A stretch of 64,000 nucleotides of DNA from Streptomyces erythrochromogenes (GCF_036170895.1 NZ_CP108036.1:5201501-5265500); one strand, 5' to 3'; shown: positions 7,091 through 15,567, numbered from the stretch's first letter. Notes: generated from the sequence alone by a model not told the origin. Numbers and translations are program-made.

Positions 7091-8812
7091 CTAGCGGGCC
7101 GCTTCGCGCTGGATGGTCTTCCCCGTGGCCTCTTCGACGAGCTGGATGACGATCTCCAGTCGCTCGTCCAAGAACGTCGTGTAGTCGTCGTTCAGGAGCC
7201 CACTGGCCTGCTGACTCGCGATGGCATGAGATGCCAGTACGTCCGTCAGTCGCTGCTCGCCGTAGGCGGCCTTCATCTTCTCTACGTAAATGCTCGGTGC
7301 GTGGCTCGCGATGATTCGATTCGTCTCCCCGTCGATGAGGGAGCGGTTGAGCATCAGTTCGGAGCTCTCAGTACCTTGCTGCTTGGCCAGGTAGGCCTTC
7401 GGGAAGATGTGGTGCGACTCGGCTTCCAGCGCGCGACTGTTCGTCATGCTTTGGCCGGTGTGGAAGTCGGCTGCCTTGTTCTTGACGAGCAGGCAGATGA
7501 GCCCCGAGTAGAGGGCCTTGCGTCGTACCGTCGCCGCGCGCAACGTGGCTGCGTTGATGTGCAACTCGTCGATCGCTTCGGGAGCATCGCCCCCGCCGCC
7601 AGTGATCCACTGTGACAGCCGCGAATAGTCGGCCCCCATCTGGCTGTTGGCGCCCTGGTCGTAGTTGGTGGTGAAGGTACTCGCCCAGAAGAACCGCTGG
7701 AGCCGGCGGAGCGCCTGGGAGCGTTCCAGGGGCTTCAGGTCCTTCTGCTTGTCCCACACGGCGGCCATGGGGGTGAGCAGCATTCCGTAGGGGAGCCACT
7801 TCTGAGAGGTGACGCCGCAATCCGACTGGAGCATGTCGATCACGCCGGCGAAGCCTGCGGTCGCGCTCTCCCAGTGAGCCTTGATGTCGTCCCCGGTCAG
7901 CTTCTTGAGCACGTCCGAGCGCTGGGCGCTTCCGCGAACGCGCAGGCAGATGGCCTGGAGCACGTTGTACGGATCGATGCGGAAGTCCTTGAGGGCCCTG
8001 TGATTCGCCTCGGCTTCGTCCCACAGGTCCCGGAGGTTCACTCCTTGGGGGAAGAATCGTGCCGTGAGGAGCTCGAAGGGACCAAGGGGTTTGCCCGTTC
8101 GGTTCAGCGTCTCGAAGATGGTGCAGACGGCGTCCATGGAAGTCGAACTGGGGAGTGTGAGGACGGGAAGTCCGTAGGTCTTCAGAGGGCTGATGTATTT
8201 GTCGCGCATCTCCCGGTACAGGCTCTTCGCTTCCTTCGCGGTGAGTGGTATGCCCGGGTCGTTCTCGATGGTGTCGGCGTAGTCGTCCAGCCAGTCGTCG
8301 AACTGGTGGACTTCGGCTATGGGGAGGTGGGACGGCTTCAGCGACTGAGCGCGACGCCCGGTCTTCGTTATGGCGGGCATGGAGAAGATCGCCTGCTCGA
8401 AGTCCACGTCCGGCACCTCGCGGACGCTCCGTGACGGGATGTCGACGAACTCGTCGACCTTGATGAAGTACCGCTCGTCACCCGATCCCGTCAGCGCCTG
8501 ATAGAGCGACGTGAGTCGCTGTTGCCCGTCGAGGACCAGAACCGAAGGCGGCTTGACGGATGTGCTCGGAGCGCCGTCGAAGCTCCGACTGGCGAAGGCC
8601 TCCCCCTCTCCCTGCTCCCAGAAGAGGAGGGTTCCCACGGGGTAGCGCGACATGATGGAGCCGAGGAGTTCAGCTGTGCGCGTGGAATCCCATACGAAAT
8701 CGCGTTGAAAATCGGGGAGGGCGATCTCCTGGCTCTGAATGCGCGTCACGATATTCAGGACCTGAAGCGGATTGGTCTGGAATATCGGGTCCGACTCGTA
8801 TGCGCTGGTCAT
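7091..8812 (-). CDS. DUF262 / HNH protein, GmrSD-like
   Basis: 573 residues. The N-terminal DUF262 (ParB/Srx-like) domain shows ALPDFQRDFVWD at 31-42 and the diagnostic DGQQR at 95-99. The C-terminal part carries an HNH-like nuclease signature, HHIFP at 467-471 followed by N489 and N498 (LMLNRSLID, ETNRII), as in DUF1524-type proteins. The family includes GmrSD type IV restriction enzymes, which use NTP and cut DNA with glucosylated hydroxymethylcytosine, and other phage-defence proteins; the modification sensed here is unknown. It lies beside vsr and has lower GC and more relaxed codon use than neighbouring genes, consistent with a transferred defence module. A single gene carries both activities, so it is a fused GmrSD form. 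Confidence 0.85.
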   Translation of the reverse strand: MTSAYESDPIFQTNPLQVLNIVTRIQSQEIALPDFQRDFVWDSTRTAELLGSIMSRYPVGTLLFWEQGEGEAFASRSFDGAPSTSVKPPSVLVLDGQQRLTSLYQALTGSGDERYFIKVDEFVDIPSRSVREVPDVDFEQAIFSMPAITKTGRRAQSLKPSHLPIAEVHQFDDWLDDYADTIENDPGIPLTAKEAKSLYREMRDKYISPLKTYGLPVLTLPSSTSMDAVCTIFETLNRTGKPLGPFELLTARFFPQGVNLRDLWDEAEANHRALKDFRIDPYNVLQAICLRVRGSAQRSDVLKKLTGDDIKAHWESATAGFAGVIDMLQSDCGVTSQKWLPYGMLLTPMAAVWDKQKDLKPLERSQALRRLQRFFWASTFTTNYDQGANSQMGADYSRLSQWITGGGGDAPEAIDELHINAATLRAATVRRKALYSGLICLLVKNKAADFHTGQSMTNSRALEAESHHIFPKAYLAKQQGTESSELMLNRSLIDGETNRIIASHAPSIYVEKMKAAYGEQRLTDVLASHAIASQQASGLLNDDYTTFLDERLEIVIQLVEEATGKTIQREAAR

Positions 8813-8860
8813 GGATTCCTTTGCGGTGAAAACGGACTACGGGCTGGTTGGCGCCCGGTG

Positions 8861-9862
8861 TTAGTTGCTGACTCTGTGGCACTCCGAGTACGGCTTGCCC
8901 GAGGTGCACCAGCAGGGGGCCGTGGGGGTGGGGGGCCAGGGGGTGGCCTTGCCGCGGGCCGCGAGGGTCGTGGCGTATTCGGCCAGGAGGCTGGGGGAGG
9001 CCGGGGAGGTCTTCTCGGAGGCCGCGAAGGCCTCGTACGAGGGGACGCTCGCCGTGACGATGCCGAGGTTGGTGGTGCCCGAGGCGGCCAGGGCGCGCAG
9101 GGAGGTCTCGATCTCCCGCAGGTGGGCCTCGTGCGAGGCGTACTCCGAGCCGAGCGTCGGGTAGCTGGTCAGCAGCTCGGACAGTTCGCGCTGGGGCCAG
9201 TGGAGGATCGCCACCGGGAACGGGCGGGACAGGGCCGCGCGGCGGTCGCCCAGTTCGGCGCGCAGGCGGGCGATCTCGGCGCGCAGTTCGGCGGGGTCGT
9301 CGGAGCCCAGGGCCCAGATGCGCTTCGGGTCGTGGAGCTCGTCGAGCGGGATCGGGCCGATGTGGCGGGTGTCGGCGACCATGTCCCAGTCGTCGTGCGG
9401 GCGCCCCAGGAGCCGGCGCACGCGGTGGCGGCCCGTCAGGAGGGCGGTCGTGGCCGGGGTGAGCGGGGTCGAGTCCGCGATCAGGAGGGTGGTGGCCTGG
9501 GTGAAGCAGTCCTCCGAGGCCTCCAACTCGTCGTGGGCCTCCAGGGCTTCCGCGATGACCTCCCACGGAGCCGGGTCCTTGGGGGAGGCGGCGCGGATGC
9601 CCGCGATGAGGGCGCGGGCCTCGGCCTCGTGGCCGTACTCCCAGAGGTTCGCCGCCTGAAGGGCCTTGATCAGGTGGGGGTCGGACGGTGAGGAGGACAG
9701 GAGCTGGTCGTACAGGGCGCTCGCCCGGTCCCGTTCGTCGGCCAGTTCGAGGTGGGCCGCGGCCTGGAGGAGCAAGGGCTCCTGGTCCTCGGGGTAGCGG
9801 GTCGCCGTGCGGATGAGGCGCTCGGCTTCGGCGATGTGCTCGGCAGGCGTGTCGGGGCGCAT
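8861..9862 (-). CDS. TPR / SEC-C motif protein
   Basis: 333 residues. The N-terminal ~130 residues are helical with TPR-like periodicity (AEAERLIRTATRYPEDQEPLL; AALYDQLLSSSPSDPHLIKA). The C-terminus carries a SEC-C zinc motif, PCWCTSGKPYSECH (C-x-C-x8-C-H), as in SecA tails and in stand-alone proteins that bind ribosomes or SecB. Between them is an uncharacterised domain. The gene is GC-rich and typical of the host, 48 nt upstream (in minus-strand sense) of the DUF262 gene, and divergent from the sortase gene with only 47 nt between starts. A role in protein quality control is possible but not demonstrated. Confidence 0.85.
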   Translation of the reverse strand: MRPDTPAEHIAEAERLIRTATRYPEDQEPLLLQAAAHLELADERDRASALYDQLLSSSPSDPHLIKALQAANLWEYGHEAEARALIAGIRAASPKDPAPWEVIAEALEAHDELEASEDCFTQATTLLIADSTPLTPATTALLTGRHRVRRLLGRPHDDWDMVADTRHIGPIPLDELHDPKRIWALGSDDPAELRAEIARLRAELGDRRAALSRPFPVAILHWPQRELSELLTSYPTLGSEYASHEAHLREIETSLRALAASGTTNLGIVTASVPSYEAFAASEKTSPASPSLLAEYATTLAARGKATPWPPTPTAPCWCTSGKPYSECHRVSN

Positions 9863-9909
9863 GGTTCACACCGTACTGCTGCTGGTCAGTTGACGGGGGA
9901 GGACTTAGG

Positions 9910-10716
9910 GTGCCGCCCGTGCGGGATCACATACCTGTGGTGGTTCAGGGGAGGGGCCGGCGGGCGCGCCGGGCCGGTCTCGTGGGGGTCCTGTGGGCGA
10001 GCGCCGAGCTGACCGTCACCGTGGGCGTGGTGGTGTTGTTGCTGGTGGTGCACCAGGTGTGGTGGACCAACCGGCAGGCCGCCGCCGCGGCGCAGGAGCA
10101 GGTCCGGTCCCTGGAGCAGGCCTGGGACCAGGAGCGGGCCCGGGCCCTCGAGCGGGCCTCGGGAGATGATCCGCCCTCCTCCGGTGTTCCTGCTTCTTCG
10201 CCCGTTCCTTCCCCTCCCTCCGCGCCCGCGCCGGTTCCTTCCGAGGCCGCGGCCGCGCCCCGGCCACGCGCCGAGCCGTCGGGGGCGTACGCCGTCCTGC
10301 GCATCCCGCGTCTCGGCCTCGTCGTCCCCGTCGCGCAGGGCATCGACAAGCGGGCCGTCCTCGACAAGGGGTACGTGGGGCAGTACCCCGGGACCGCCGG
10401 GCCCGGGGCGCAGGGGAACTTCGCGCTGGCCGGGCACCGCAACACCCACGGCGAGCCGTTCCGGTACATCAACCGGCTGCGGGCGGGCGACGAGCTGATC
10501 GTCGACATGCGGGGGCGCAGGTACACGTACGTGGTGGGGAAGGTCCTCAGCGAGACGACCGAGCGGGACACCGGGGTGATCGCGCCGGTGCCGCGGAGCG
10601 TGGTGAAGCCGGAGCACGGGTACGGCGAACCCGGCGCCTACATCACCCTGACCACCTGCACGCCCGAGTACAGCTCGAAGTACCGGCTGGTGGTCTGGGG
10701 GACCCTCAGGCCGTGA
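9910..10716 (+). CDS. Class E sortase
   Basis: 268 residues starting GTG 9910. An N-terminal basic segment and one membrane helix (~residues 31-49, SAELTVTVGVVVLLLVVHQ) lead into a coiled, then Ser/Pro-rich, extracytoplasmic stalk (55-125) and a sortase domain. The catalytic triad is readable: H176 in LAGHRNTHG, C250 in TLTTCTPEYSS and R259 in KYRLVVWG. Class E sortases of streptomycetes attach LAXTG proteins to the cell wall; the protein at 15758-16510 carries LAHTG and is a plausible substrate. The domain is full length and the active site intact. Confidence 0.93.
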   Translation: MPPVRDHIPVVVQGRGRRARRAGLVGVLWASAELTVTVGVVVLLLVVHQVWWTNRQAAAAAQEQVRSLEQAWDQERARALERASGDDPPSSGVPASSPVPSPPSAPAPVPSEAAAAPRPRAEPSGAYAVLRIPRLGLVVPVAQGIDKRAVLDKGYVGQYPGTAGPGAQGNFALAGHRNTHGEPFRYINRLRAGDELIVDMRGRRYTYVVGKVLSETTERDTGVIAPVPRSVVKPEHGYGEPGAYITLTTCTPEYSSKYRLVVWGTLRP

Positions 10717-10788
10717 CCGCGCTCCGCCGTTGTCGGTGGTGCCGGTTACCATCGATCGAGAACAGCGTATGGAGAGGGGGAGGTTCGC

Positions 10789-11133
10789 GTGGATCGGTCA
10801 CGACGCTTCGACGTCACGTTCACCCGGATCGCCCGGGCCCTCTCCGTGCTGCTCCCGCTGGTGCTGGTCGGGGGAGCCCTCGGCCTGTTCGCCGGGGAGA
10901 GCGGGCTGGGCGCCGTGGTGGTCGCCCTCGCCGCGACCGTCGCCGCCGTCTCCGTGGGCGCCGAGGCCCTGGCCGCCGCCGCACGGCTCGTACGGCCCGT
11001 GCCGCCGCACCGCATACGCACCGCGATCCGTGATCGCGAGCAGCGCACGGCGTTCCTGCCTCAGCGCGATCCCGATGCCTCGGGCCGGTCGCGGCCCAGG
11101 GCGCCCGGCCGTCTCGTCCCGACGGCCGCGTAG
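10789..11133 (+). CDS. DUF6412-like small membrane protein
   Basis: 114 residues from GTG 10789, preceded by GAGAGGGGGAGG. Two hydrophobic helices are visible (ALSVLLPLVLVGGALGLFAG and GLGAVVVALAATVAAVSVGAEAL), followed by a basic, Pro/Arg-rich cytoplasmic tail. It matches the small proteins that lie immediately upstream of a YidC/Oxa1-like gene in streptomycetes, here 115 nt downstream. Function unknown; a link to membrane protein insertion is suggested only by that neighbourhood. Confidence 0.75.
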   Translation: MDRSRRFDVTFTRIARALSVLLPLVLVGGALGLFAGESGLGAVVVALAATVAAVSVGAEALAAAARLVRPVPPHRIRTAIRDREQRTAFLPQRDPDASGRSRPRAPGRLVPTAA

Positions 11134-11248
11134 GGGCGCGCAGTACTTCTCGCCTTCTGCTGACCGATCACTGTTGTCGCCCCTCGTGGGTCGTCACGCC
11201 GAAATGCACGTTCTTTCGACGTTCGACGAGTCCCTTCGGAGGGCCCAC

Positions 11249-11989
11249 GTGTCCGTTTTCACCCACCTTGTTGCTGAGCTGGGCCGGCTTCTGGAGCCGG
11301 TGCTGGCCGAGTCCGCGACCGCTGCCGCGATCGTGCTGTTCACCGTGCTCGTACGGCTCGCCCTCCACCCGCTGAGCAGGGCCGCCTTCCGCGGTGCGAC
11401 TCCGGTGGCCGGCTGCCTGCCGCTGCTGCTCCAGCTGCCGGTGTTCTTCCTCATGTACCAGGCGTTCACCTCGGGGAACGAGCTGCTGAGCCACCGGCTG
11501 TTCGCCGCGCCGCTGGGGTCCCGGTGGACCGACGCGCTCGGGGAGGGCGGCCTGTTCGGGGCGCAGGGGTCGGTGTTCCTCGCGCTGTTCGGGGCGATCG
11601 CGGTGGTGGCCGCGTAGAGTGCCGTGCGCGGGCGCCGGTCGGCGGCTGCGGCCGCGGCAGCCGCTGCCGCGGCCCCGAAGAAGCCGGCGAAGCCGGTGAA
11701 GCCGGTGAAGAAGGGGGGCGCCGGTGCCGGTGCTGCGGCCGCCGGTCTGCCCGAGTTGAGTGCCGAGCAGCAGGAGGCCATGCGCAAGCTGGGCGGCGTA
11801 CTGCCCCTGCTGTCCTTCGGGACGCTGATCACCGCCGCCGTCGTGCCGCTGGCCGCCGGGCTCTACCTGCTCACCACCACCGCCTGGTCGGTGGCGGAGC
11901 GGGTCTGGCTCGAGCACCGCAAGGCGCGCGTCGCGGCACGCGCCGCCACCGACCGGCCGGCCGACGGAGCAGTGCGTTCCAGCCTGTGA
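11249..11989 (+). pseudogene. YidC/Oxa1-like gene interrupted by an in-frame TAG
   Basis: GTG 11249 follows CGGAGGG and opens a frame with the insertase pattern: a first helix (AAAIVLFTVLVRLALHPLS), then FRGATPVAGCLPLLLQLPVFFLMYQAF, the classic YidC 'P-x-LLQ-x-PVFF' region. The frame stops at TAG 11615-11617 after GAIAVVAA. Translation then continues in the same frame (SAVRGRRSAAA...) through an Ala/Lys-rich linker to a second conserved half (EQQEAMRKLGGVLPLLSFG, then a helix and VWLEHRKARV) ending at 11989. Reading through the TAG gives a normal ~246-residue protein. A G-to-A change of TGG (Trp) to TAG is the simplest cause. It may be a pseudogene, a sequencing error or a site of readthrough. 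Confidence 0.75.
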
Positions 11990-12019
11990 ACAGGGTCTTG
12001 CGGATGGGGTGGACATCTT

Positions 12020-12039
12020 GGAGGATCGACCAATCCTCC
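12020..12039. promoter_or_regulatory. Palindromic operator candidate upstream of FAH-family gene
   Basis: GGAGGAT and ATCCTCC form perfect 7-bp arms around a 6-nt spacer, 72 nt before the ATG of the enzyme gene. Size and symmetry fit a GntR- or IclR-type operator; no such regulator gene is adjacent. Confidence 0.45.
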
Positions 12040-12111
12040 GATGGCCGCAACCCATCGTCCGGCCCGGGGCATGCCCATGGGCCGACCACCCACGACCACG
12101 GGAGAATGCCC

Positions 12112-12969
12112 ATGAAGCTGCTGCGTGTCGGACCGGTCGGGTCGGAGCGCCCCGCGCTGCTCGGCCAGGACGGGACCCTGCGGGACCTGTCCGGCCTGAT
12201 CACGGATGTGAACGGCGCGCTGCTCGCCGACGACTCCGCGCTGTCCCGGGTACGGGACGCGGCCGAGTCCGGTGAGCTTCCGGTCCTGGACGCCGAAGGG
12301 CTGCGCATCGGGGCGCCGGTCGGCCGCATCGGCAAGATCGTGGGCATCGGGCTGAACTACTTCGGGCACGCGGCGGAGATCGGCGCGGAGCCGCCGGCCG
12401 AGCCGATCCTCTTCCTGAAAGCCGCGGACACCGTGGTCGGCCCCGACGACACCGTCCTGATCCCGCGCGGCAGCGTGAAGACCGACTGGGAGGCCGAGCT
12501 CGGCGTCGTCATCGGCAGCACCGCCCGCTACCTGGACTCCGCGGAGCAGGGCCTGGCGCACGTCGCCGGCTACCTGGCGGTCAACGACGTCTCGGAGCGC
12601 GAGTTCCAGATCGAGCGCGGCGGCACCTGGGACAAGGGCAAGAACTGCGAGACCTTCACCCCGCTCGGCCCGTGGCTGGTCACCGCCGACGAGATCCCGG
12701 ACCCGCAGGTCCTGGACGTGAAACTGTGGGTCGACGGCGAGCTCAAGCAGGACGGCAACACCGCTGACCAGATCTTCCCGGTCGGCGAGGTCGTCCGGTA
12801 CCTGAGCCGGTTCATGACCCTGTACCCGGGTGACGTCATCGTCACGGGCACGCCGGCCGGTGTGGCGATGGGCCAGCCGGAGCCGAAGCCGTACCTGAGG
12901 GCCGGCGACGTCGTGGAGCTGGAGATCGAGGGGCTCGGCCGTCAGCGCCAGGAGTTCAAGAGCGCGTAG
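12112..12969 (+). CDS. Fumarylacetoacetate hydrolase family protein
   Basis: 285 residues from ATG 12112 (GGGAGA upstream). The C-terminal FAH fold is evident: GIGLNYFGHAAEIG (79-91), the metal ligands in DWEAELGVVIG (E127, E129) and NDVSERE (D159), and the terminal GTPAGV loop (246-251). Family members hydrolyse or decarboxylate 2-oxo-diacids in aromatic or sugar-acid catabolism (fumarylpyruvate hydrolase, 2-keto-3-deoxy-fuconate/arabinonate-type hydrolases). The N-terminal ~70 residues are the usual small beta domain. It stands alone as a cytoplasmic enzyme, with its own palindromic operator and a convergent terminator after it. The exact substrate cannot be inferred. Confidence 0.88.
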   Translation: MKLLRVGPVGSERPALLGQDGTLRDLSGLITDVNGALLADDSALSRVRDAAESGELPVLDAEGLRIGAPVGRIGKIVGIGLNYFGHAAEIGAEPPAEPILFLKAADTVVGPDDTVLIPRGSVKTDWEAELGVVIGSTARYLDSAEQGLAHVAGYLAVNDVSEREFQIERGGTWDKGKNCETFTPLGPWLVTADEIPDPQVLDVKLWVDGELKQDGNTADQIFPVGEVVRYLSRFMTLYPGDVIVTGTPAGVAMGQPEPKPYLRAGDVVELEIEGLGRQRQEFKSA

Positions 12970-13007
12970 CCGCCGCAGTGCAGGAGAAGGAACAGCAGGA
13001 GTGAGGG

Positions 13008-13042
13008 ACGGGTGGGGCTGCCATCGCGGCGGCCCCGCCCGT
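13008..13042. terminator. Bidirectional hairpin terminator
   Basis: 15-bp stem with one mismatch around loop ATCGC, between the convergent FAH-family and oxidoreductase genes. GC-rich, no T-tract. Confidence 0.65.
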
Positions 13043-13065
13043 TCCGCATGCGCGCGCCGGGGACG

Positions 13066-14172
13066 TCACGCGGTCCCGGGCTCGGTCGCGACGGGAAGTT
13101 CCACCGCCACGCCCTCCTGGGACGACATGCGGGCCGCCTCCAGTACGTCGAGGCAGCGCGCGGCCTCGTGCGCCGTGACCGGGGCCGGCCCGCCCGTACG
13201 CAGGGCGTCCGCCACCGCCGCGTAGTACGCCGGGTAGTCGCCCTGCTCGGTCGGCACCGGGGCCCCGCCGCCGGTCAGCGGGGACTCGCCCGAGCCCACC
13301 CGCCCCCACAGGTGCGGGGGTTCCTCGCCCCAGGGCAGCCGCCCGTCCGGCCGCAGCCCCTCGCGCAGGGCGCCCTCCTGCGGGTCCAGGCCGTACTTCA
13401 CGTAGCCGGCCCGCGAGCCGAGCACGCGGAACCGCGGTCCGAGCTGGGCGGTGGTCGCGCTGACGTAGAGGTGGGAGCGGACCCCGCTGGCGTGGGTGAG
13501 GGCGATGAAGGTGTCGTCGTCCGTCTCGGCGCCCGGGCGGCGCACGTCGGTCTCCGCGTAGACCCGTACGGCGGGCCCGAACAGTACGAGCGCCTGGTCC
13601 ACGACGTGGCTGCCGAGGTCGTACAGCAGACCGCCGATCTCCTCCGGGGCGCCCGACTCGCGCCAGCCGCCCTTCAGCTGCGGGCGCCAGCGCTCGAAGC
13701 GGGACTCGAAGCGCTGGATCTCGCCGAGTTCGTCGCCGGCGAGGAGGCGGCGCAGGGTGAGGAAGTCGTTGTCCCAGCGGCGGTTCTGGAAGACGGAGAG
13801 GAAGGTTCCGCGCCGGTCCGCCAGGGCGGCGAGCGCCCGGGCCTCGGCGGCGGTGGCGGCGAGCGGCTTGTCCACGACCACCGGGATGCCGGCTTCGAGG
13901 GCGATGGTGGCGAGCGGGACGTGCGTCTTGTTGGGCGAGGCGACCACGACGAGGTCGAGGTCGCGCTCCCACAGCTCGTCGGCCGTGGGGACGGTGCGGA
14001 CGTCGGGGAACTCCGCGCGGGCCTGGGCCTGCCGGGCCGGGTCGGAGGTGACGACCGTGTCGAGGACGAGTCCGTCCGTGGCGGCCACGAGGGGGGCGTG
14101 GAAGACGGAACCGGCGAGTCCGTAGCCGATGACGCCGACGCGAAGTGGTGCAGTGGAGGCGGGGGTGCTCAT
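13066..14172 (-). CDS. Gfo/Idh/MocA family NAD(P)-dependent oxidoreductase
   Basis: 368 residues from the ATG whose complement is at 14170-14172 (MSTPAST). A longer in-frame start at 14208 would lie across the operator and is disfavoured. The N-terminal Rossmann motif is GVIGYGLAGSVFHAPLV; VVVASPNKTH and VVDKPLAATAAEARAL correspond to the dinucleotide-binding and conserved K-P segments of the family, and the C-terminal domain carries EIGGLLYDLGSHVVDQ with the usual G..D.G.H catalytic pattern. It probably oxidises or reduces a sugar or cyclitol. It is divergent from a ROK regulator with a shared operator between them, so it is likely that regulator's target. Confidence 0.9.
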   Translation of the reverse strand: MSTPASTAPLRVGVIGYGLAGSVFHAPLVAATDGLVLDTVVTSDPARQAQARAEFPDVRTVPTADELWERDLDLVVVASPNKTHVPLATIALEAGIPVVVDKPLAATAAEARALAALADRRGTFLSVFQNRRWDNDFLTLRRLLAGDELGEIQRFESRFERWRPQLKGGWRESGAPEEIGGLLYDLGSHVVDQALVLFGPAVRVYAETDVRRPGAETDDDTFIALTHASGVRSHLYVSATTAQLGPRFRVLGSRAGYVKYGLDPQEGALREGLRPDGRLPWGEEPPHLWGRVGSGESPLTGGGAPVPTEQGDYPAYYAAVADALRTGGPAPVTAHEAARCLDVLEAARMSSQEGVAVELPVATEPGTA

Positions 14173-14184
14173 GGGGACCACTTT

Positions 14185-14199
14185 GGCAACAGTGTTGCC
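14185..14199. promoter_or_regulatory. Perfect palindromic operator, probable ROK regulator site
   Basis: GGCAACA-G-TGTTGCC is a perfect 7+1+7 palindrome in the 56-nt gap between the divergent oxidoreductase and ROK genes, placed to control both. Confidence 0.65.
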
Positions 14200-14228
14200 G
14201 AAGTGCAAGGAAGGTGGACAATGGGCCT

Positions 14229-15452
14229 GTGAACAGGGGTAGCGGGAGCGGGGACAGCGGCCACCGGGACGTGTACGGCCGGCGCGGCGGGGTGAACCTG
14301 CCGGCGCTGCGCGGCCACAACGACGCGCTGGTGCTGGACCTGCTGCGCGCCGCCGGACCGGCGGGCCTGGGCCGCACGGAACTCGCCGCCCGTACGGGGC
14401 TCACTCCGCAGGCCGTCAGCAAGATCACGGCGCGGCTCGGTGCGGAGGGCCTGGTCGCGGAGGCGGGCCGCGCCGCGTCCACCGGCGGCAAGCCGCGCAC
14501 CCTGCTGAGGCTGGTGCCGGACGTGCGGCACGCCGTCGGAGTGCACCTGGACCGCGACGAGCTCCTGGCGGTACGGGTGGACCTGGCGGGCCGCGTCGTC
14601 GCCGAGAGCGGCGGCCCGCTTGACTTCGGGGCCGGGCCGGAGGCGGCGGTCGAGGCCGTCGTACGGGCGGTCGCGCGGGTCGGCGACCCGTCCGGGCCGC
14701 CGCTCCTGGGTGTCGGGGTGGCCGCGCCGGGGCCGCTCGACCACCGGGCCGGGGTGATGGGGCGGGTGACGGGGTTCCCGAGTTGGAAGGACTTTCCGCT
14801 GAGGGGGGTACTGGAGGGGCGGCTGGGCCTGCCGGTGGTGCTGGACAAGGACACGAACGCCGGTGCGGCCGCGGCCGCCGGGGCGTGGCTCCGGGCTACT
14901 TGGCCGGATGCGGATGCGGATGCGGATGCTGGTGCGGACGCGTATGTCGGGCGCGGGATGGATGCCGGGCCGGATGCGGAGGTCGCGGAGGTCTATGCCG
15001 GGGGTGGGGCCCGTACCTGCGTGTACCTGCACATCGGGACCGGGCTCGGCGCGGGACTGTGGCTGGGCGGCGGGGTCTACCGGGGTGCCCGCTCGGCGGC
15101 GGGGGAGTTCGGCCACCAGGTGCTCCTGCTGGACGGCCCGCGGTGCCGGTGCGGTGCGCGCGGCTGCGTGGAGGCGCTGTGCCTGGAGGCGGTGGCCCGG
15201 GGTGATGTTCCCGAGGCGGCACGGATCGTCGGCGAGGCCGCGGCCAACCTGGTGGCGCTGCTGGACGTGGACCGTGTGCTGCTCGGCGGGCGTGTGGTGG
15301 CGGCGGCGCCGGACGTCTTCGTGGCCCGTGTCGGAGCCGTTCTCGCGGCCCGGGCGCTGGATCCGGCCCGGCCGGTGGTCGCCCTGGCGGGGGCGGGTGT
15401 GGCGCAGGGGGCGGCGGAGATGGCGTTGACGCCGTTGTTCGGGCGCGGGTAG
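14229..15452 (+). CDS. ROK family transcriptional regulator
   Basis: 407 residues from GTG 14229. An N-terminal winged helix (GLGRTELAARTGLTPQAVSKITARLGAEGL, ~41-70) precedes a ROK sugar-kinase-like domain with PGPLDHRAGVM, the DTNAGAAAA active-site-like segment, HIGTGLGAGLWLGG, and the zinc motif CRCGARGCVEAL. Between the DKDTNAG and HIGTG elements is an unusual ~35-residue Asp/Ala-rich insertion (PDADADADAGADA...) encoded by GATGCG hexamer repeats near 14907-15000. Members repress sugar-use genes and respond to sugars; here the divergent Gfo/Idh/MocA gene and the palindrome in the gap are the obvious targets. Confidence 0.9.
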   Translation: MNRGSGSGDSGHRDVYGRRGGVNLPALRGHNDALVLDLLRAAGPAGLGRTELAARTGLTPQAVSKITARLGAEGLVAEAGRAASTGGKPRTLLRLVPDVRHAVGVHLDRDELLAVRVDLAGRVVAESGGPLDFGAGPEAAVEAVVRAVARVGDPSGPPLLGVGVAAPGPLDHRAGVMGRVTGFPSWKDFPLRGVLEGRLGLPVVLDKDTNAGAAAAAGAWLRATWPDADADADAGADAYVGRGMDAGPDAEVAEVYAGGGARTCVYLHIGTGLGAGLWLGGGVYRGARSAAGEFGHQVLLLDGPRCRCGARGCVEALCLEAVARGDVPEAARIVGEAAANLVALLDVDRVLLGGRVVAAAPDVFVARVGAVLAARALDPARPVVALAGAGVAQGAAEMALTPLFGRG

Positions 15453-15510
15453 GCGTGCCGCGTGGCTCCGCCGGGGAGCCGGGCCGGTGCCGGTGCGTTG
15501 CCGGGTGCGG

Positions 15511-15567
15511 CGCCGTTGCGGGGGCTCTGCCCCCGGGCCCCGGCGCCTCAATCGTCGGCGGGGCTGG
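15511..15567. repeat. Streptomycete extragenic GC-rich repeat, copy 1
   Basis: A hairpin-forming intergenic sequence (GCCGTTGCGGGGGCTCTGCCCCCG...) with the same start and layout as 34731-34789. It is the main content of the 305-nt gap between the ROK gene and the LAHTG protein gene; the rest of that gap shows nothing else recognisable. Similar motifs are common between streptomycete genes. Confidence 0.65.

Noticed and set aside
10713..11033. Arg/Pro-rich reading frame beginning at the sortase E stop
   Set aside because: Alternative frame of the DUF6412 gene; composition and lack of domain rule it out.
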